Positions 9,536 through 17,380 of a stretch of 64,000 bases of DNA are shown here, in pieces. Each line of letters opens with the position of its first letter. The first letter of the stretch is position 1. Under the pieces are notes generated by a model, which was not told the DNA's origin, did not search any database, and was given only the letters and a program-made list of their open reading frames with translations. The stretch comes from CAVVST01 sp963750995 (GTDB lineage: Bacteria > Acidobacteriota > Vicinamibacteria > Vicinamibacterales > UBA2999): NCBI GenBank assembly GCA_963750995.1, contig CAVVST010000006.1:1-64000 (forward strand). Reading direction: 5' to 3'. Position numbers and translations under genes: made by a program.

Positions 9536-9567
9536 ATCACCTCACGCCGCCACCGACGTCATTCCCA

Positions 9568-9963
9568 ATGTCCAAGCCTCCACTCATCCTGATCGTTGAC
9601 GACTTCGACGACGCCCTGGATATTTATCAGCAGTACCTCACGTTCAAGGGGTACCGCGTCGTGACGGCCCGCAGCGGACGAGAAGCCATCGAGGTCGCTC
9701 GCACGCACCTGCCTGCGGTCATTCTGATGGACCTGAGCATGGCGGCCATGACGGGCACCGAGGCGATGCGCATTCTGCGCAGCGACTCCGCCTTCAGTGA
9801 CGTGCCGATCGTGGCTTTCACCGCCCATGCGCTGCAGGACGAGAGGCTCGCGGCGTTGAAAGACGGCTTCGATGATGTGCTGGCCAAGCCGTGCTTACCG
9901 GATGAACTGGTTGCGGCCATTGCCCGGCTGCTGACCACGCCAAGGGGCGCTCAGCTGTCCTGA
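9568..9963 (+). CDS. Single-domain response regulator (CheY-like)
   Basis: A 131-residue receiver domain without an output domain. The acidic pocket is D11-D12 in LILIVDDFDDALDIY, the phosphoacceptor is D55 in AVILMDLSMAAMTG, the switch Thr lies in IVAFTAHALQD, and K107 is in DVLAKPCLPDE. Such proteins pass phosphoryl groups or control targets by protein contact. No kinase is adjacent. The start at ATG 9568 is where receiver homology begins; a longer in-frame extension upstream is arginine-rich and unlike protein. It converges on egtD, 56 bases away. Confidence 0.88.
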   Translation: MSKPPLILIVDDFDDALDIYQQYLTFKGYRVVTARSGREAIEVARTHLPAVILMDLSMAAMTGTEAMRILRSDSAFSDVPIVAFTAHALQDERLAALKDGFDDVLAKPCLPDELVAAIARLLTTPRGAQLS

Positions 9964-10019
9964 GCTCAGGGCGGGCAGACCTCTGGCTCAAAAAACGCAA
10001 GGCGGGTGACGGATGGGTC

Positions 10020-10973
10020 CTATGTCGCTCGTGCCAGGGTCAGCGCAAATGCGGCATCGTCATCGATCCATTGCGCGAGCGGCGTGAACGCCGCGTCCTC
10101 GATCAGACGCATCAATCCCGGGGCTGTGTACTTATACGAGCTCTCCGTCCAGATCGCCTCGTTATCGGCAACGTCCAGATTCAGATCGATCGCAGCGATG
10201 CGCACCTGGTGCGCCCGCGTGCAGACGAGATACATCTCCATGCGCGAGCAGGCCGCATTCCATATAGCTCGATGGCGGAAAGCGCGAAGATCGAAGTTGC
10301 CGCCAAGCTCTCGATTGATGCGGAGCAGCACGTTGAGATTGAAGGCACTGCTCACGCCGAGCGGATCGTCGTAGGCGAGCAGCAGCTCGGCCTCCGGTTT
10401 GACGAGATCGGCGCCGAGCAGCAGTGTCCCTCCCCACCCGACCGAATCGCGTATGCGGCGGAGCAGCGCCAGCGCTGCACGCGGGTCGAAGTTGCCGATG
10501 TTGGAGCCGAGCAACAGCACCAGCGGGCGGTCCTCGTTATCGGGCAGGCGTGCAATGGCCTGAAGGCCGTCCTCGAACGACGCCTGGTGTGTGACGACGG
10601 TAAGGTGCGGCGCATCGGAGAGCGTATGTGCGGCGCGGACCAGCGCGGCGGCGGAGACGTCGACGAGGTGCGCGATCAGTGGCGCCGAGGTCGCCCCGAC
10701 CAGCGTCTGCAGCTTGCGTCCGTCGCCGGGTCCAAGCTCGACGATGCGCGTCAGGTCACGGACATGAGCGAAGATCTCGCCGCGACGGGTCGCCAGCAGC
10801 CGATTCTCGGCGCGCGTAATCCCGTACCAGGGCAGCTCGCAGATCGCATCGAAGAGCGCAGAGCCCAGTGGATCATAGAGATACCGCGACGGCAGCTGCC
10901 GGGGCGTGAGCCGCAGGTGATGACGCACATCCTCGGCAAATGATGTCGAGGAGATGGCTGTAGAGTTCGTCAT
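10020..10973 (-). CDS. egtD: L-histidine N-alpha-methyltransferase EgtD
   Basis: A 317-residue protein of the EgtD family. The N-terminal signature is RYLYDPLGSALFDAICELPW, then YGITRAENRLL. The SAM-binding part has IVELGPGDGRKLQTL, and LVLLLGSNIGNFDP lies further on. It trimethylates histidine to hercynine, the first step of ergothioneine synthesis. ATG 10973 overlaps the egtB stop by four bases (ATGA), which sets the start and shows translational coupling. The C terminus (ESSYKYT...FTPLAQW) matches the family ending. Confidence 0.95.
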   Translation of the reverse strand: MTNSTAISSTSFAEDVRHHLRLTPRQLPSRYLYDPLGSALFDAICELPWYGITRAENRLLATRRGEIFAHVRDLTRIVELGPGDGRKLQTLVGATSAPLIAHLVDVSAAALVRAAHTLSDAPHLTVVTHQASFEDGLQAIARLPDNEDRPLVLLLGSNIGNFDPRAALALLRRIRDSVGWGGTLLLGADLVKPEAELLLAYDDPLGVSSAFNLNVLLRINRELGGNFDLRAFRHRAIWNAACSRMEMYLVCTRAHQVRIAAIDLNLDVADNEAIWTESSYKYTAPGLMRLIEDAAFTPLAQWIDDDAAFALTLARAT

Positions 10974-12283
10974 CGACCTCGGGTGCATCGAAACGTCGCG
11001 TAGACGTACGGGTACCGCGGGCGGAACCAGTTACGGAAGGTCGGCCTGAGCAGCTCACGCGCCGTCGCCGGGGATGCGCCTTTCATGACCATGTGCTCAC
11101 CGTCGAAGAAGTCAGCCGAGTACTCCGGATAGGACGGCAACGGTACGAACCCGGGGAACGGCGCGAACACCGTGCTCGTCCACTCCCATCCGTTGCCGAC
11201 GAGATCATCCGCGCCCCAGGCGCTCCGGCCAGCCGGATGTGACCCTGCCGGCTCCGGATCCCAGCTGGTGAAATCGAAGACGCCGTGGACAGGGGAGGGG
11301 ACCGCGCTGCCCCACGGGTGGATGCGCTCCTCACCGTCTGGGGTTCCGTACGCCGCGCGCTGATACTGCCCTTCAGTCGGCAATCGCAGCCCCAGCCATC
11401 TGGCATATGCGGATGCCTCGGCGTGACTCACGTATACCGGCCACGACAGCGGCAACGGCACCAGGTCGAACATCCCGCGCCAATACCACGAGCCTGCGCC
11501 GCGCTCCCAGAAAATCGGCGATCGCATCCCTGTCTTCTGCAGCCACTCCCAGTCCTCGGCCGTCCACCATCGCGCCTCGTCGTAGCCACCCGCGCCGACG
11601 AATTCGAGAAAAGCGGCATTGGTGACGTTGTGGCGCTGGATGGCAAAGGCAGCGACGTCTTCAGCGTGCGCGGGACGTTCGTTGTCCCAGCCAAACCGCA
11701 AGAGCGCGGGGTCGGCGCCGAGCGTGGCGCGGCCGGCGGGAATGTCGATCCACTCCTCCACGGGCGGCGTGCCTTCGACGCGCGGCCGATAGCCTGGCGG
11801 CCGCCGCTTCTGATCGAGCGGCAGCTGGTGCCACATGTAGAGCAGTGTCTCCTGGTGCATGGCCTCGTGCTCGAGGATCGCGAACACCGCTTCTGACCGG
11901 TGGAGCAGCGGATCGCCGGGACGATCGAGGTCACCAGAGATGAGCGCCTCGCCGACACGCCGATCCGCTTCTGCCGCGAATTGCCGGACCTCGGCCCGCC
12001 CCGGCCAGGCGAAGTTGTTGCGTCCTTCCTGATCGTCTGCGGGATCGATACCCCTGGCGAACAGCGTTTCGAGGGTCGGATCGATGCTCGCGCCGCCGAG
12101 CGCGCGCTTCACCAGCGTGTTGAAGCTGAAGGCGGGCAGGTGGCCCTCATAGAACACGATCGGATGCCGCAGGTCAATTGGACGGCGGTAGTACGCGTCG
12201 TCTGTGACGAGATCGAACAGCGCCCGAGTGCGCGCGCGATTGCATGAGTACCAGGCGCTGAAGGGCGGCTGTGCCTGGTTCAT
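10970..12283 (-). CDS. egtB: Ergothioneine sulfoxide synthase EgtB
   Basis: A 437-residue non-haem iron enzyme that joins a thiol donor to hercynine with oxygen. The N-terminal DinB-like domain carries the three-histidine iron site, H48 in FYEGHLPAF and H139/H143 in ILEHEAMHQE. The C-terminal formylglycine-generating-enzyme-like domain includes RLPTEGQYQRAAYG and VGNGWEWTSTVFAPF. The start at ATG 12283 fits the usual N terminus, although the frame stays open a further 522 bases upstream. No egtA or egtC is present, so the donor may be cysteine rather than gamma-glutamylcysteine, as reported for the Chloracidobacterium enzyme. That is inference. Confidence 0.93.
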   Translation of the reverse strand: MNQAQPPFSAWYSCNRARTRALFDLVTDDAYYRRPIDLRHPIVFYEGHLPAFSFNTLVKRALGGASIDPTLETLFARGIDPADDQEGRNNFAWPGRAEVRQFAAEADRRVGEALISGDLDRPGDPLLHRSEAVFAILEHEAMHQETLLYMWHQLPLDQKRRPPGYRPRVEGTPPVEEWIDIPAGRATLGADPALLRFGWDNERPAHAEDVAAFAIQRHNVTNAAFLEFVGAGGYDEARWWTAEDWEWLQKTGMRSPIFWERGAGSWYWRGMFDLVPLPLSWPVYVSHAEASAYARWLGLRLPTEGQYQRAAYGTPDGEERIHPWGSAVPSPVHGVFDFTSWDPEPAGSHPAGRSAWGADDLVGNGWEWTSTVFAPFPGFVPLPSYPEYSADFFDGEHMVMKGASPATARELLRPTFRNWFRPRYPYVYATFRCTRGR

Positions 12284-12688
12284 TCGTGGCACGGGCGAGA
12301 TAGCGGAGGGACCGCGTCCATCACCGCATGATACGCTCGCCGCATTGTCGAGGTGAGGGGCAACCTCGGCATTACGGTGTCTCGGGTGCGACTTAGCGCA
12401 GCTCTCCGGTGTTACGAATGACAGCATCAGGAAACGCTTACGAGTGAGAAAAGACCAGCGCTTCACGCCGCATGCGATCAAATGCAGCATGCCGCCTTCC
12501 ACAGCGCCTCCCTGGATTGCGGTCTGAGCGGCCATCGGGTTCGCGGCTTGACGCGCACGACGGCGTGCTTCGATCGACGGGAGCCAGCGCGTCAGATGCG
12601 CAAATGTCTCGGACGCGCATGTCGGACAACTTTGCGCATCATGGACTTCTTCGCAATTGAGACATAGACGGGCAGTATCCAGTTGCAT
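12284..12688 (-). CDS. Small zinc-ribbon-like protein, 3' end unresolved
   Basis: ATG 12688 opens a frame with a compact four-cysteine module: LCLNCEEVHDAQSCPTCASE, with CxxC at NC and PTC spacing, then FAHLTRWLPSIEARRRARQ. This looks like a small rubredoxin- or zinc-ribbon-type protein. The frame has no stop before egtB and would fuse to it. The linker (SHPRHRNAEVAPHLDNAAS) has no domain character, and EgtB homologues start later. A missing stop through an indel near 12400-12530 is the simplest reading, so the coordinates give the open stretch only. Function unknown. Confidence 0.5.
12363..12383. repeat. 21-bp dispersed repeat, copy 1
   Basis: The 21-bp sequence ACCTCGGCATTACGGTGTCT plus C occurs here and again at 56671-56691. 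This copy is 80 bases before the egtB start. No further extension of the match is obvious. Function unknown. Confidence 0.6.
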
Positions 12689-12755
12689 GGGAGTTCTCGG
12701 TGTGAGCACCAGCCCCCTGATTTGGTACACCGTTGTGTGTCCGACGATTAGCCAG

Positions 12756-13613
12756 TTAATCGACCGGGAGCGAGCAATAACTGTTGTTCGCCGCGTCGTA
12801 CTCATCCTTGAGTGTCAGAATCTGCGCTGCCTCGCCTGCAGCGAGTGCATCGTCAACGGCCAGTTGGATGGCTTCGGTGGAGAAGGGATACGCTCCGCCG
12901 AACACGACGCTGTTGAACACAGCCGCGACCGCCTGAATCAGCAGGATCTTGCCCTTGCCAAAGGTGGTCTTGCTCTGGCCCGGCTCGTTTGGATAGTTGA
13001 GCGCCGCCATCAATGAGTCGCCAGCGAGGGTGGCGAATTCGCCGTCCAGCGTGAAGACGTCACCGAGGGTTGCCGTGGCATACGTTGTCGGCCACGCCTC
13101 TTCATGATTTTTCCAGAATCCATGGCCGCAGCCGAGCGGGCCGACGACTGTCGCGCACGAAACGTTGACCGTCATCTGACGCGTGATGCTGAGCACGCTG
13201 TTGCCGAAGTCCAGGCCAGCCCCTGCGTTGGAGGTCAGAGGCATCGCGTAACCATAGGACGCCGGGCACGGCACGTCGCTTCCCACCACAATCGTGATGA
13301 GACGCGTCTCCGTCGTTGGCACACCGCCGACGGTGTACTGCTGGCGAGAATTCAACTGCAGCAGCTCGGCGGAGCACTGAAAGGTCCCGTCGGCCAGCAA
13401 CGTCAGCGTGCCGCAATAGGTGATCGCGGGGATGCCGTTTCGACCAGTCGAGCCGGAAATGGTGAATTCCACTGCGACCGTGCCACTGCTTCCCGCCTCA
13501 ATGCTCACCGGCGAACCGACGAGATTGACATTGACGCTCGCGGCGTCCGCGGTGGCCATTCCGCACAGCACGAATATCGTTGCTGCGGCCGTCCTGCACA
13601 TTGCTCGTCCCAT
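12756..13613 (-). CDS. Secreted protein with GFWKNH motif
   Basis: A 285-residue exported protein. The signal peptide runs to about residue 24 (CRTAAATIFVLCGMATADA). A beta-rich N-terminal half follows, then the C-terminal module starting GCGHGFWKNHEEAWP, a motif seen in many secreted bacterial proteins, often near sorting signals. The module continues with helices (AAVFNSVVFGGAYPFSTEAI) and ends at YCSLPVD with paired cysteines. Function of the module is unknown. ATG 13613 has AGGAG ten bases upstream, which selects it over the longer frame. A sigma-54-type promoter candidate lies 77-92 bases upstream. Confidence 0.75.
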   Translation of the reverse strand: MGRAMCRTAAATIFVLCGMATADAASVNVNLVGSPVSIEAGSSGTVAVEFTISGSTGRNGIPAITYCGTLTLLADGTFQCSAELLQLNSRQQYTVGGVPTTETRLITIVVGSDVPCPASYGYAMPLTSNAGAGLDFGNSVLSITRQMTVNVSCATVVGPLGCGHGFWKNHEEAWPTTYATATLGDVFTLDGEFATLAGDSLMAALNYPNEPGQSKTTFGKGKILLIQAVAAVFNSVVFGGAYPFSTEAIQLAVDDALAAGEAAQILTLKDEYDAANNSYCSLPVD

Positions 13614-13689
13614 ACCCTCACTCCTGTCGGGTGTGGTCCCATGACCGTCGTCGGTCAACATCTGGCCCACCCCTTTCAGCGTCATGTCG

Positions 13690-13705
13690 AGCAAATGCTC
13701 AGCCG
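13690..13705 (-). promoter_or_regulatory. Sigma-54 promoter candidate for the GFWKNH protein
   Basis: On the minus strand: CGGCTGAGCATTTGCT. GG and GC are ten bases apart, the -12 box TTGCT is perfect, and GGC of the -24 box is kept. Predicted transcription start is about 13679, leaving a leader of about 66 bases before ATG 13613. Confidence 0.5.
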
Positions 13706-13739
13706 ACGCAAGGACCTGCGCAGGTGCAGGATTGTCTAG

Positions 13740-13769
13740 GAAAACACCGGTCGGCTTTGGGTAGACCGG
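13740..13769 (-). terminator. Rho-independent terminator candidate
   Basis: On the minus strand a 6-bp stem CCGGTC/GACCGG with an 11-base loop is followed by TGTTTTCC. It lies 44 bases after the stop of the small gene ending at 13813, so it fits as its terminator. Confidence 0.5.
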
Positions 13770-13812
13770 CTCCGATTCTTCCCTGGAACAGAACTAGTTC
13801 TGGGACTGCTGC

Positions 13813-14034
13813 CTAGTGGACATTGGGGCGAGCCACGACTTTATCCTGTGCATCCAATACGATCAGTTCCACGGCGTCGCTCGGCACGCCGTTCTTCATC
13901 ATTCGATCGGCGAAGCTGTCAATCTCTTCGAACGCTCCCGCGACGGTGTGATGTTCACTAATCACCGTCGTCTGGCGGACCTTGTCCGGTCCCCACGGCT
14001 GCACGACCCGATACTGTCCCCACCGAACACTCAT
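13813..14034 (-). CDS. Small hypothetical protein, 73 residues
   Basis: From ATG 14034 the product reads SVRWGQYRVVQPWGPDK, then a helical middle (HTVAGAFEEIDSFADRMMKN) and a C-terminal strand pair (DAVELIVLDAQDKVVARPNV). The alternation suggests a small alpha/beta domain. I do not recognise the family. AAAGGGTGG lies upstream, and a terminator-like hairpin follows the gene. It stands alone between the GFWKNH gene and the sigma-54 activator pair. Confidence 0.6.
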   Translation of the reverse strand: MSVRWGQYRVVQPWGPDKVRQTTVISEHHTVAGAFEEIDSFADRMMKNGVPSDAVELIVLDAQDKVVARPNVH

Positions 14035-14285
14035 CGCGAATACCACCCTTTCAAGAGGGTCGAGCTCTCCGGACCAGAGGCGGCGAGCAGATCAATCTCT
14101 ACCGGCGAGCGAACTTACATGGTGCCGGTCCCCCTAAATGCTTGATTTCGAGCACCGCCGGTCCGACAGTGCCAGTTCCAGACCAACCTTTCGCGGTCTG
14201 TGATCGATCGATGGAATTCGGCGGTCGAACGAGTCGGGGAAAGCGGGGTGGTGAGCTTCGTTGACCCGGTCAAGGGACTCCGAGC

Positions 14286-14303
14286 ATGTCGGAAGACCGA
14301 CAT
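14286..14303. promoter_or_regulatory. Inverted repeat, possible activator-binding (enhancer) site
   Basis: ATGTCGG-AAGA-CCGACAT is a perfect 7-bp inverted repeat centred about 165 bases before the predicted start of the sigma-54 promoter at 14434. A further half-site-like CCGACATC lies near 14389. Distance and symmetry suit a sigma-54 activator site, but no second promoter here clearly shares it. Confidence 0.4.
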
Positions 14304-14433
14304 CGGCGGTCGGTCACGATTCACGCCGTGCATATCGCCGTTACGCCGGTTTAGCAGCGAAACCGCAATTTCACCGGGGACGGGTCACCGACATCAGGTT
14401 GCTAATTGAGCAGCGAATTGCACCATATTTCAC

Positions 14434-14449
14434 TGGCAACCACGTTGCT
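14434..14449 (+). promoter_or_regulatory. Sigma-54 promoter candidate of the first activator gene
   Basis: TGGCAACCACGTTGCT matches TGGCAxx-N4-TTGCT with GG-N10-GC spacing. The predicted start is about 14460, 121 bases before ATG 14581. The core is also a dyad, GCAAC-N3-GTTGC. Confidence 0.65.
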
Positions 14450-14580
14450 CATCAGGCTGCACCGAACACTGACGGCAACCCGGCGGGTCTGTGGTTCACG
14501 TGGCGCAGGCGCTGTGTGTGCGCCTATGGCCTCGGAGTGTGCTGGTGGTTTAGCGCTGGTTCGGATCGGAGCGTGTAGAT

Positions 14581-15765
14581 ATGACTGTTCGTGCCGGGCA
14601 ATGTCACGGCGCACCGCTACTTCTGGGTGACAGCTCGCAAATGAAGGCAGTTCGAGCCGAAATTGAGGCAACGGCTCGGACGGACGCGAAGGTCCTGATC
14701 ACCGGCGAGACTGGCGTGGGCAAAGAAGTGGTCGCCCGCTCCATCCAGATGTTGAGCGCGCGACGAGACCGGCCATTCGTCCCGGTGAACTGCAGCGGCA
14801 TTCCGGAGACGCTGCTGGAGTCCGAACTATTTGGACATACGCGCGGGAGTTTCACGGGCGCCCACCGGGACCGAGCCGGGATCGTGCGCCAAGCGGAACA
14901 CGGGACCCTGTTCCTTGATGAACTTGGTGAAATGAGCCTCAGGATGCAAGCGCTGTTGCTGCGCTTTACTGAGACCGGCGAGATTCAGCCGGTGGGCTCC
15001 GAGCGGCCGATCGGCCGCTCCGACGTGCGTCTGATCGCCGCAACCAATCGAGACCTGCGCGCCCGGGTCGCCGCCGGCGCATTCCGGGAAGACTTGTACT
15101 ACCGGCTTAATGTGCTCACGATTGAAGTGCCTCCACTCCGGGAGCGCGGTGACGACGTATTTTTGCTCCTGGAGTACTATCTCGAACAAGCCTCTCTCGG
15201 CTACAGCCTGCCGCGACCCACGTTGACAGCTGATGCCTCGCAGCTGCTCCTTGCTTATGAATGGCCGGGGAACATCCGTCAGCTGCGCAATGTGGCAGAG
15301 CGGTTCGTGCTCTTGGACCGTCGCCGGCCCCTGACACCGGACGACCTGCCGGCCGAACTCCTGCCCGATCCCCGCGCTTCATGGAGCGAAGTCGATCACC
15401 CGGTCGTGCCTGTGGCAACAGGCTCGCACGTCGCCGGCGAAGGCGTCGCGTCGGTCGGCGAGGAGCTGTGGCAGCGCATGCGCAACGGAGAGGATTTCTG
15501 GCACGTGGTGCAACGGCCGTTCAAGATACGCCTGCTCACCCGGGTGGATTTGTTAAGAATCATCGACCGCGGTCTGCGCGAGACCGGCGGCAGCTATAGA
15601 GAAATGGTTCGGTTGTTCAATTTGCCAGCGAGTGACTACAAACGCTTCCACGCCTTCCTCTATCAGCAGAAGTGTAATCTCGCCGTTCACGAATATCGAC
15701 GTAACTCCGTGGACCGTGCTCGCGTTGCCAATGAGATGGGCCGCGGACCTCTTGGTCTTCCATAG
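14581..15765 (+). CDS. Sigma-54-dependent transcriptional activator without receiver domain (paralogue 1)
   Basis: A 394-residue AAA+ activator that starts almost directly with the ATPase domain (LLGDSSQMKAVRAEIEATAR). It has Walker A ITGETGVGKEVVAR, a sigma-54 contact loop GSFTGA (Ser for Ala in GAFTGA), Walker B GTLFLDELGEMSL, and sensor regions VRLIAATNRDL and YEWPGNIRQLRNVAERFV. No N-terminal sensory domain is present. The C-terminal 110 residues are not a Fis HTH but a domain shared with the paralogue at 16049, containing DFWHVVQ, ETGGSYREMVRLFNLPASDY and KRFHAFLYQQKC. It probably binds DNA there, which is inference. A sigma-54 promoter candidate lies upstream, suggesting autocontrol. 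Confidence 0.92.
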   Translation: MTVRAGQCHGAPLLLGDSSQMKAVRAEIEATARTDAKVLITGETGVGKEVVARSIQMLSARRDRPFVPVNCSGIPETLLESELFGHTRGSFTGAHRDRAGIVRQAEHGTLFLDELGEMSLRMQALLLRFTETGEIQPVGSERPIGRSDVRLIAATNRDLRARVAAGAFREDLYYRLNVLTIEVPPLRERGDDVFLLLEYYLEQASLGYSLPRPTLTADASQLLLAYEWPGNIRQLRNVAERFVLLDRRRPLTPDDLPAELLPDPRASWSEVDHPVVPVATGSHVAGEGVASVGEELWQRMRNGEDFWHVVQRPFKIRLLTRVDLLRIIDRGLRETGGSYREMVRLFNLPASDYKRFHAFLYQQKCNLAVHEYRRNSVDRARVANEMGRGPLGLP

Positions 15766-15894
15766 CCGTTCGAACAATTCTCAGTTTCTCTGACTTTCTG
15801 AGTTTTCCAGGAATGTCAGCTGAATTAGATCGAAATACGTTCCTGTCATTCTCGGTAAGCCACAGAGTTAAACGACTTAGCAACTTTTCGCGGC

Positions 15895-15910
15895 TGGCAG
15901 TGCATTTGCC
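15895..15910 (+). promoter_or_regulatory. Sigma-54 promoter candidate of the second activator gene
   Basis: TGGCAGTGCATTTGCC has a perfect TGGCA, a TTGC -12 box and GG-N10-GC spacing. Predicted start is about 15921, giving a 128-base leader to ATG 16049. Flanks are AT-rich. Confidence 0.6.
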
Positions 15911-16048
15911 TTTTCGAAAGTGTCGGTTGCAGTAGTTTTTTGTGCGGACACAGAAGCGATTTCAATTTTGTGGTGTAAGCGGTCATAGCTCTCGGTTGTC
16001 GATGATGGGGCCGCCTCTCTACGTGAACCTTAAGGAGACGAGATTCGC

Positions 16049-17194
16049 ATGAAAGTCATATCCCACGGTGGTCACAACCGCGACGCAGAGGCGCCGCGGA
16101 TCGTCGCGACCAGTCCCGCGCTGAAACGAATTCTGGAAATTGCAGAACGGGTCGCGGCAGGCGGCGCGAAGGTGCTCATCACCGGGGAAAGCGGCGTCGG
16201 CAAGGACGTGCTGGCGCGGTTCATCCATGCGAACTCGGCACGCCGGGATGCACGCTATGTCGCCCTCAATTGTGCGGGGTTCTCAGAGACGTTGCTCGAG
16301 TCAGAGCTCTTCGGTCACGTCAAGGGGAGCTTCACCGGCGCATACCGCGACAAGGTGGGGAAGCTCCAGCAGGCTCATCACGGAACCATTTTTCTGGATG
16401 AGATTGGTGAAATGAGCCTGCGCATGCAGGCCATGCTCCTGCGTTTTCTCGAAAACGGCGAGATTCAGCCGGTCGGATCCGACGCACCGGCGATGCGTAG
16501 CGATGTCCGGGTGATCTCCGCAACCAACCGTGATCTCGCTGAGATGGTGGCAAAAGGCGATTTCCGCGAGGACCTGCTGTATCGCATCAAGGTGGCGCAC
16601 GTGCACGTGCCGCCGCTGCGTGATCGCAAGGAAGACGTGCGGCCGCTGATCGACGACGTACTCAGGAAGTACGGCACCAGCCACTTGATATCCGAGGAAG
16701 CCTATTCATTGCTCGAGCAGTACCGGTGGCCCGGGAACGTGAGGGAACTGCACAACGTGATCGAACAGGCGACCGCGATGGCCGCCGGCCGCGAAATCGG
16801 CGTAGATGATCTGCCGCAAAGCCTCACGGTGCCGCAGGGAAGCCATCTCTACCCCCGACGCGAGCGCCGTCGTCGCGTCTCTGATCGTCTGTTTGAAGAA
16901 CTGACAGCGGGGCAGGCCCACTTCTGGAACGACGTCCACGCACTATTCACCAACCGAGATATCACTCGGGCCGATGTGCGTGATCTCGTCCGCCGCGGCC
17001 TCTCAGCCACTTCCGGCAATTACCGCGCCGTTGTCCAGCTGTTCGGAATGCCGTCCTCCGAATACAAGAAGGTGTTGAATTTCCTGGCGGCCCATGACTG
17101 CATGGTGGATTACCGCGAATTCCGCCAGGGCTCGCCAGCAAGTCCGCGCACCGACGCGCATCGAGTGGACGAACGGAAATCGCTCGCAGGATAG
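16049..17194 (+). CDS. Sigma-54-dependent transcriptional activator without receiver domain (paralogue 2)
   Basis: A 381-residue paralogue of the protein at 14581. Walker A is ITGESGVGKDVLARFIH, the sigma-54 loop is GSFTGA in HVKGSFTGAYRDKVG, Walker B is GTIFLDEIGEMSL, and YRWPGNVRELHNVIEQATAM closes the ATPase part. The C-terminal domain repeats the same unusual pattern: HFWNDVHALF, ATSGNYRAVVQLFGMPSSEY and KKVLNFLAAHDCMVDY. There is no sensory domain, so activity may be set by expression or by a partner protein. AGGAGACGAG-like sequence precedes the ATG. A 7-bp-type hairpin region follows more than 100 bases downstream. Confidence 0.92.
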   Translation: MKVISHGGHNRDAEAPRIVATSPALKRILEIAERVAAGGAKVLITGESGVGKDVLARFIHANSARRDARYVALNCAGFSETLLESELFGHVKGSFTGAYRDKVGKLQQAHHGTIFLDEIGEMSLRMQAMLLRFLENGEIQPVGSDAPAMRSDVRVISATNRDLAEMVAKGDFREDLLYRIKVAHVHVPPLRDRKEDVRPLIDDVLRKYGTSHLISEEAYSLLEQYRWPGNVRELHNVIEQATAMAAGREIGVDDLPQSLTVPQGSHLYPRRERRRRVSDRLFEELTAGQAHFWNDVHALFTNRDITRADVRDLVRRGLSATSGNYRAVVQLFGMPSSEYKKVLNFLAAHDCMVDYREFRQGSPASPRTDAHRVDERKSLAG

Positions 17195-17243
17195 CCTCCA
17201 CGCAAGTACCACCGCCTCGCCCACGTCTTCGCAGAAGCCCCGA

Positions 17244-17267
17244 GACAAACAGGGTGACAAACAGGGT
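17244..17267. repeat. Tandem repeat, 2 x 12 bp (GACAAACAGGGT)
   Basis: Two identical adjacent copies of GACAAACAGGGT lie 50 bases after the stop of the second sigma-54 activator. They could be a paired binding site or a simple slippage duplication. Confidence 0.6.
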
Positions 17268-17300
17268 GATCCCCGCCCGCGTCACCTGCCCACCTACACT

Positions 17301-17330
17301 GGTGCGCCGCCTCTTCGCAGGCGGTGCACC
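17301..17330. terminator. Strong hairpin downstream of the second activator
   Basis: GGTGCGCCGCC and GGCGGTGCACC form an 11-bp stem with one G-T pair and an 8-base loop (TCTTCGCA). No T tract follows on the plus strand, so intrinsic termination is uncertain; it may mark a mRNA 3' end. Confidence 0.4.
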
Positions 17331-17358
17331 TGCCATCTACTAGTGATCAAGGGCTCTC

Positions 17359-17380
17359 GTTTATTCCTCTGCGGCGACGT
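17359..17380. repeat. 22-bp repeat shared with the VWA gene 3' end, copy 1
   Basis: GTTTATTCCTCTGCGGCGAC plus GT is identical to 30930-30951, where it covers the last codons and stop of the VWA gene. Here no VWA gene precedes it. It may be a remnant of a related gene end or a mobile short repeat. Confidence 0.55.

Larger units (their letters stand above)
14035..14580. other. Regulatory intergenic region before the first sigma-54 activator
   Basis: No gene is seen in these 546 bases. The region holds an inverted repeat at 14286-14303 and a strong sigma-54 promoter candidate at 14434-14449, both upstream of the activator gene at 14581. The short open frames lack family features. Confidence 0.5.

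Noticed and set aside
10970..12805. EgtB extended upstream to 12805 as a 611-residue protein
   Set aside because: EgtB homology starts at 12283. The extra sequence contains a separate zinc-ribbon module and a featureless linker.
17301..17330. Integron attC-type site
   Set aside because: The hairpin is perfect but lacks the core R-box sequences and an adjacent integrase or gene cassette.
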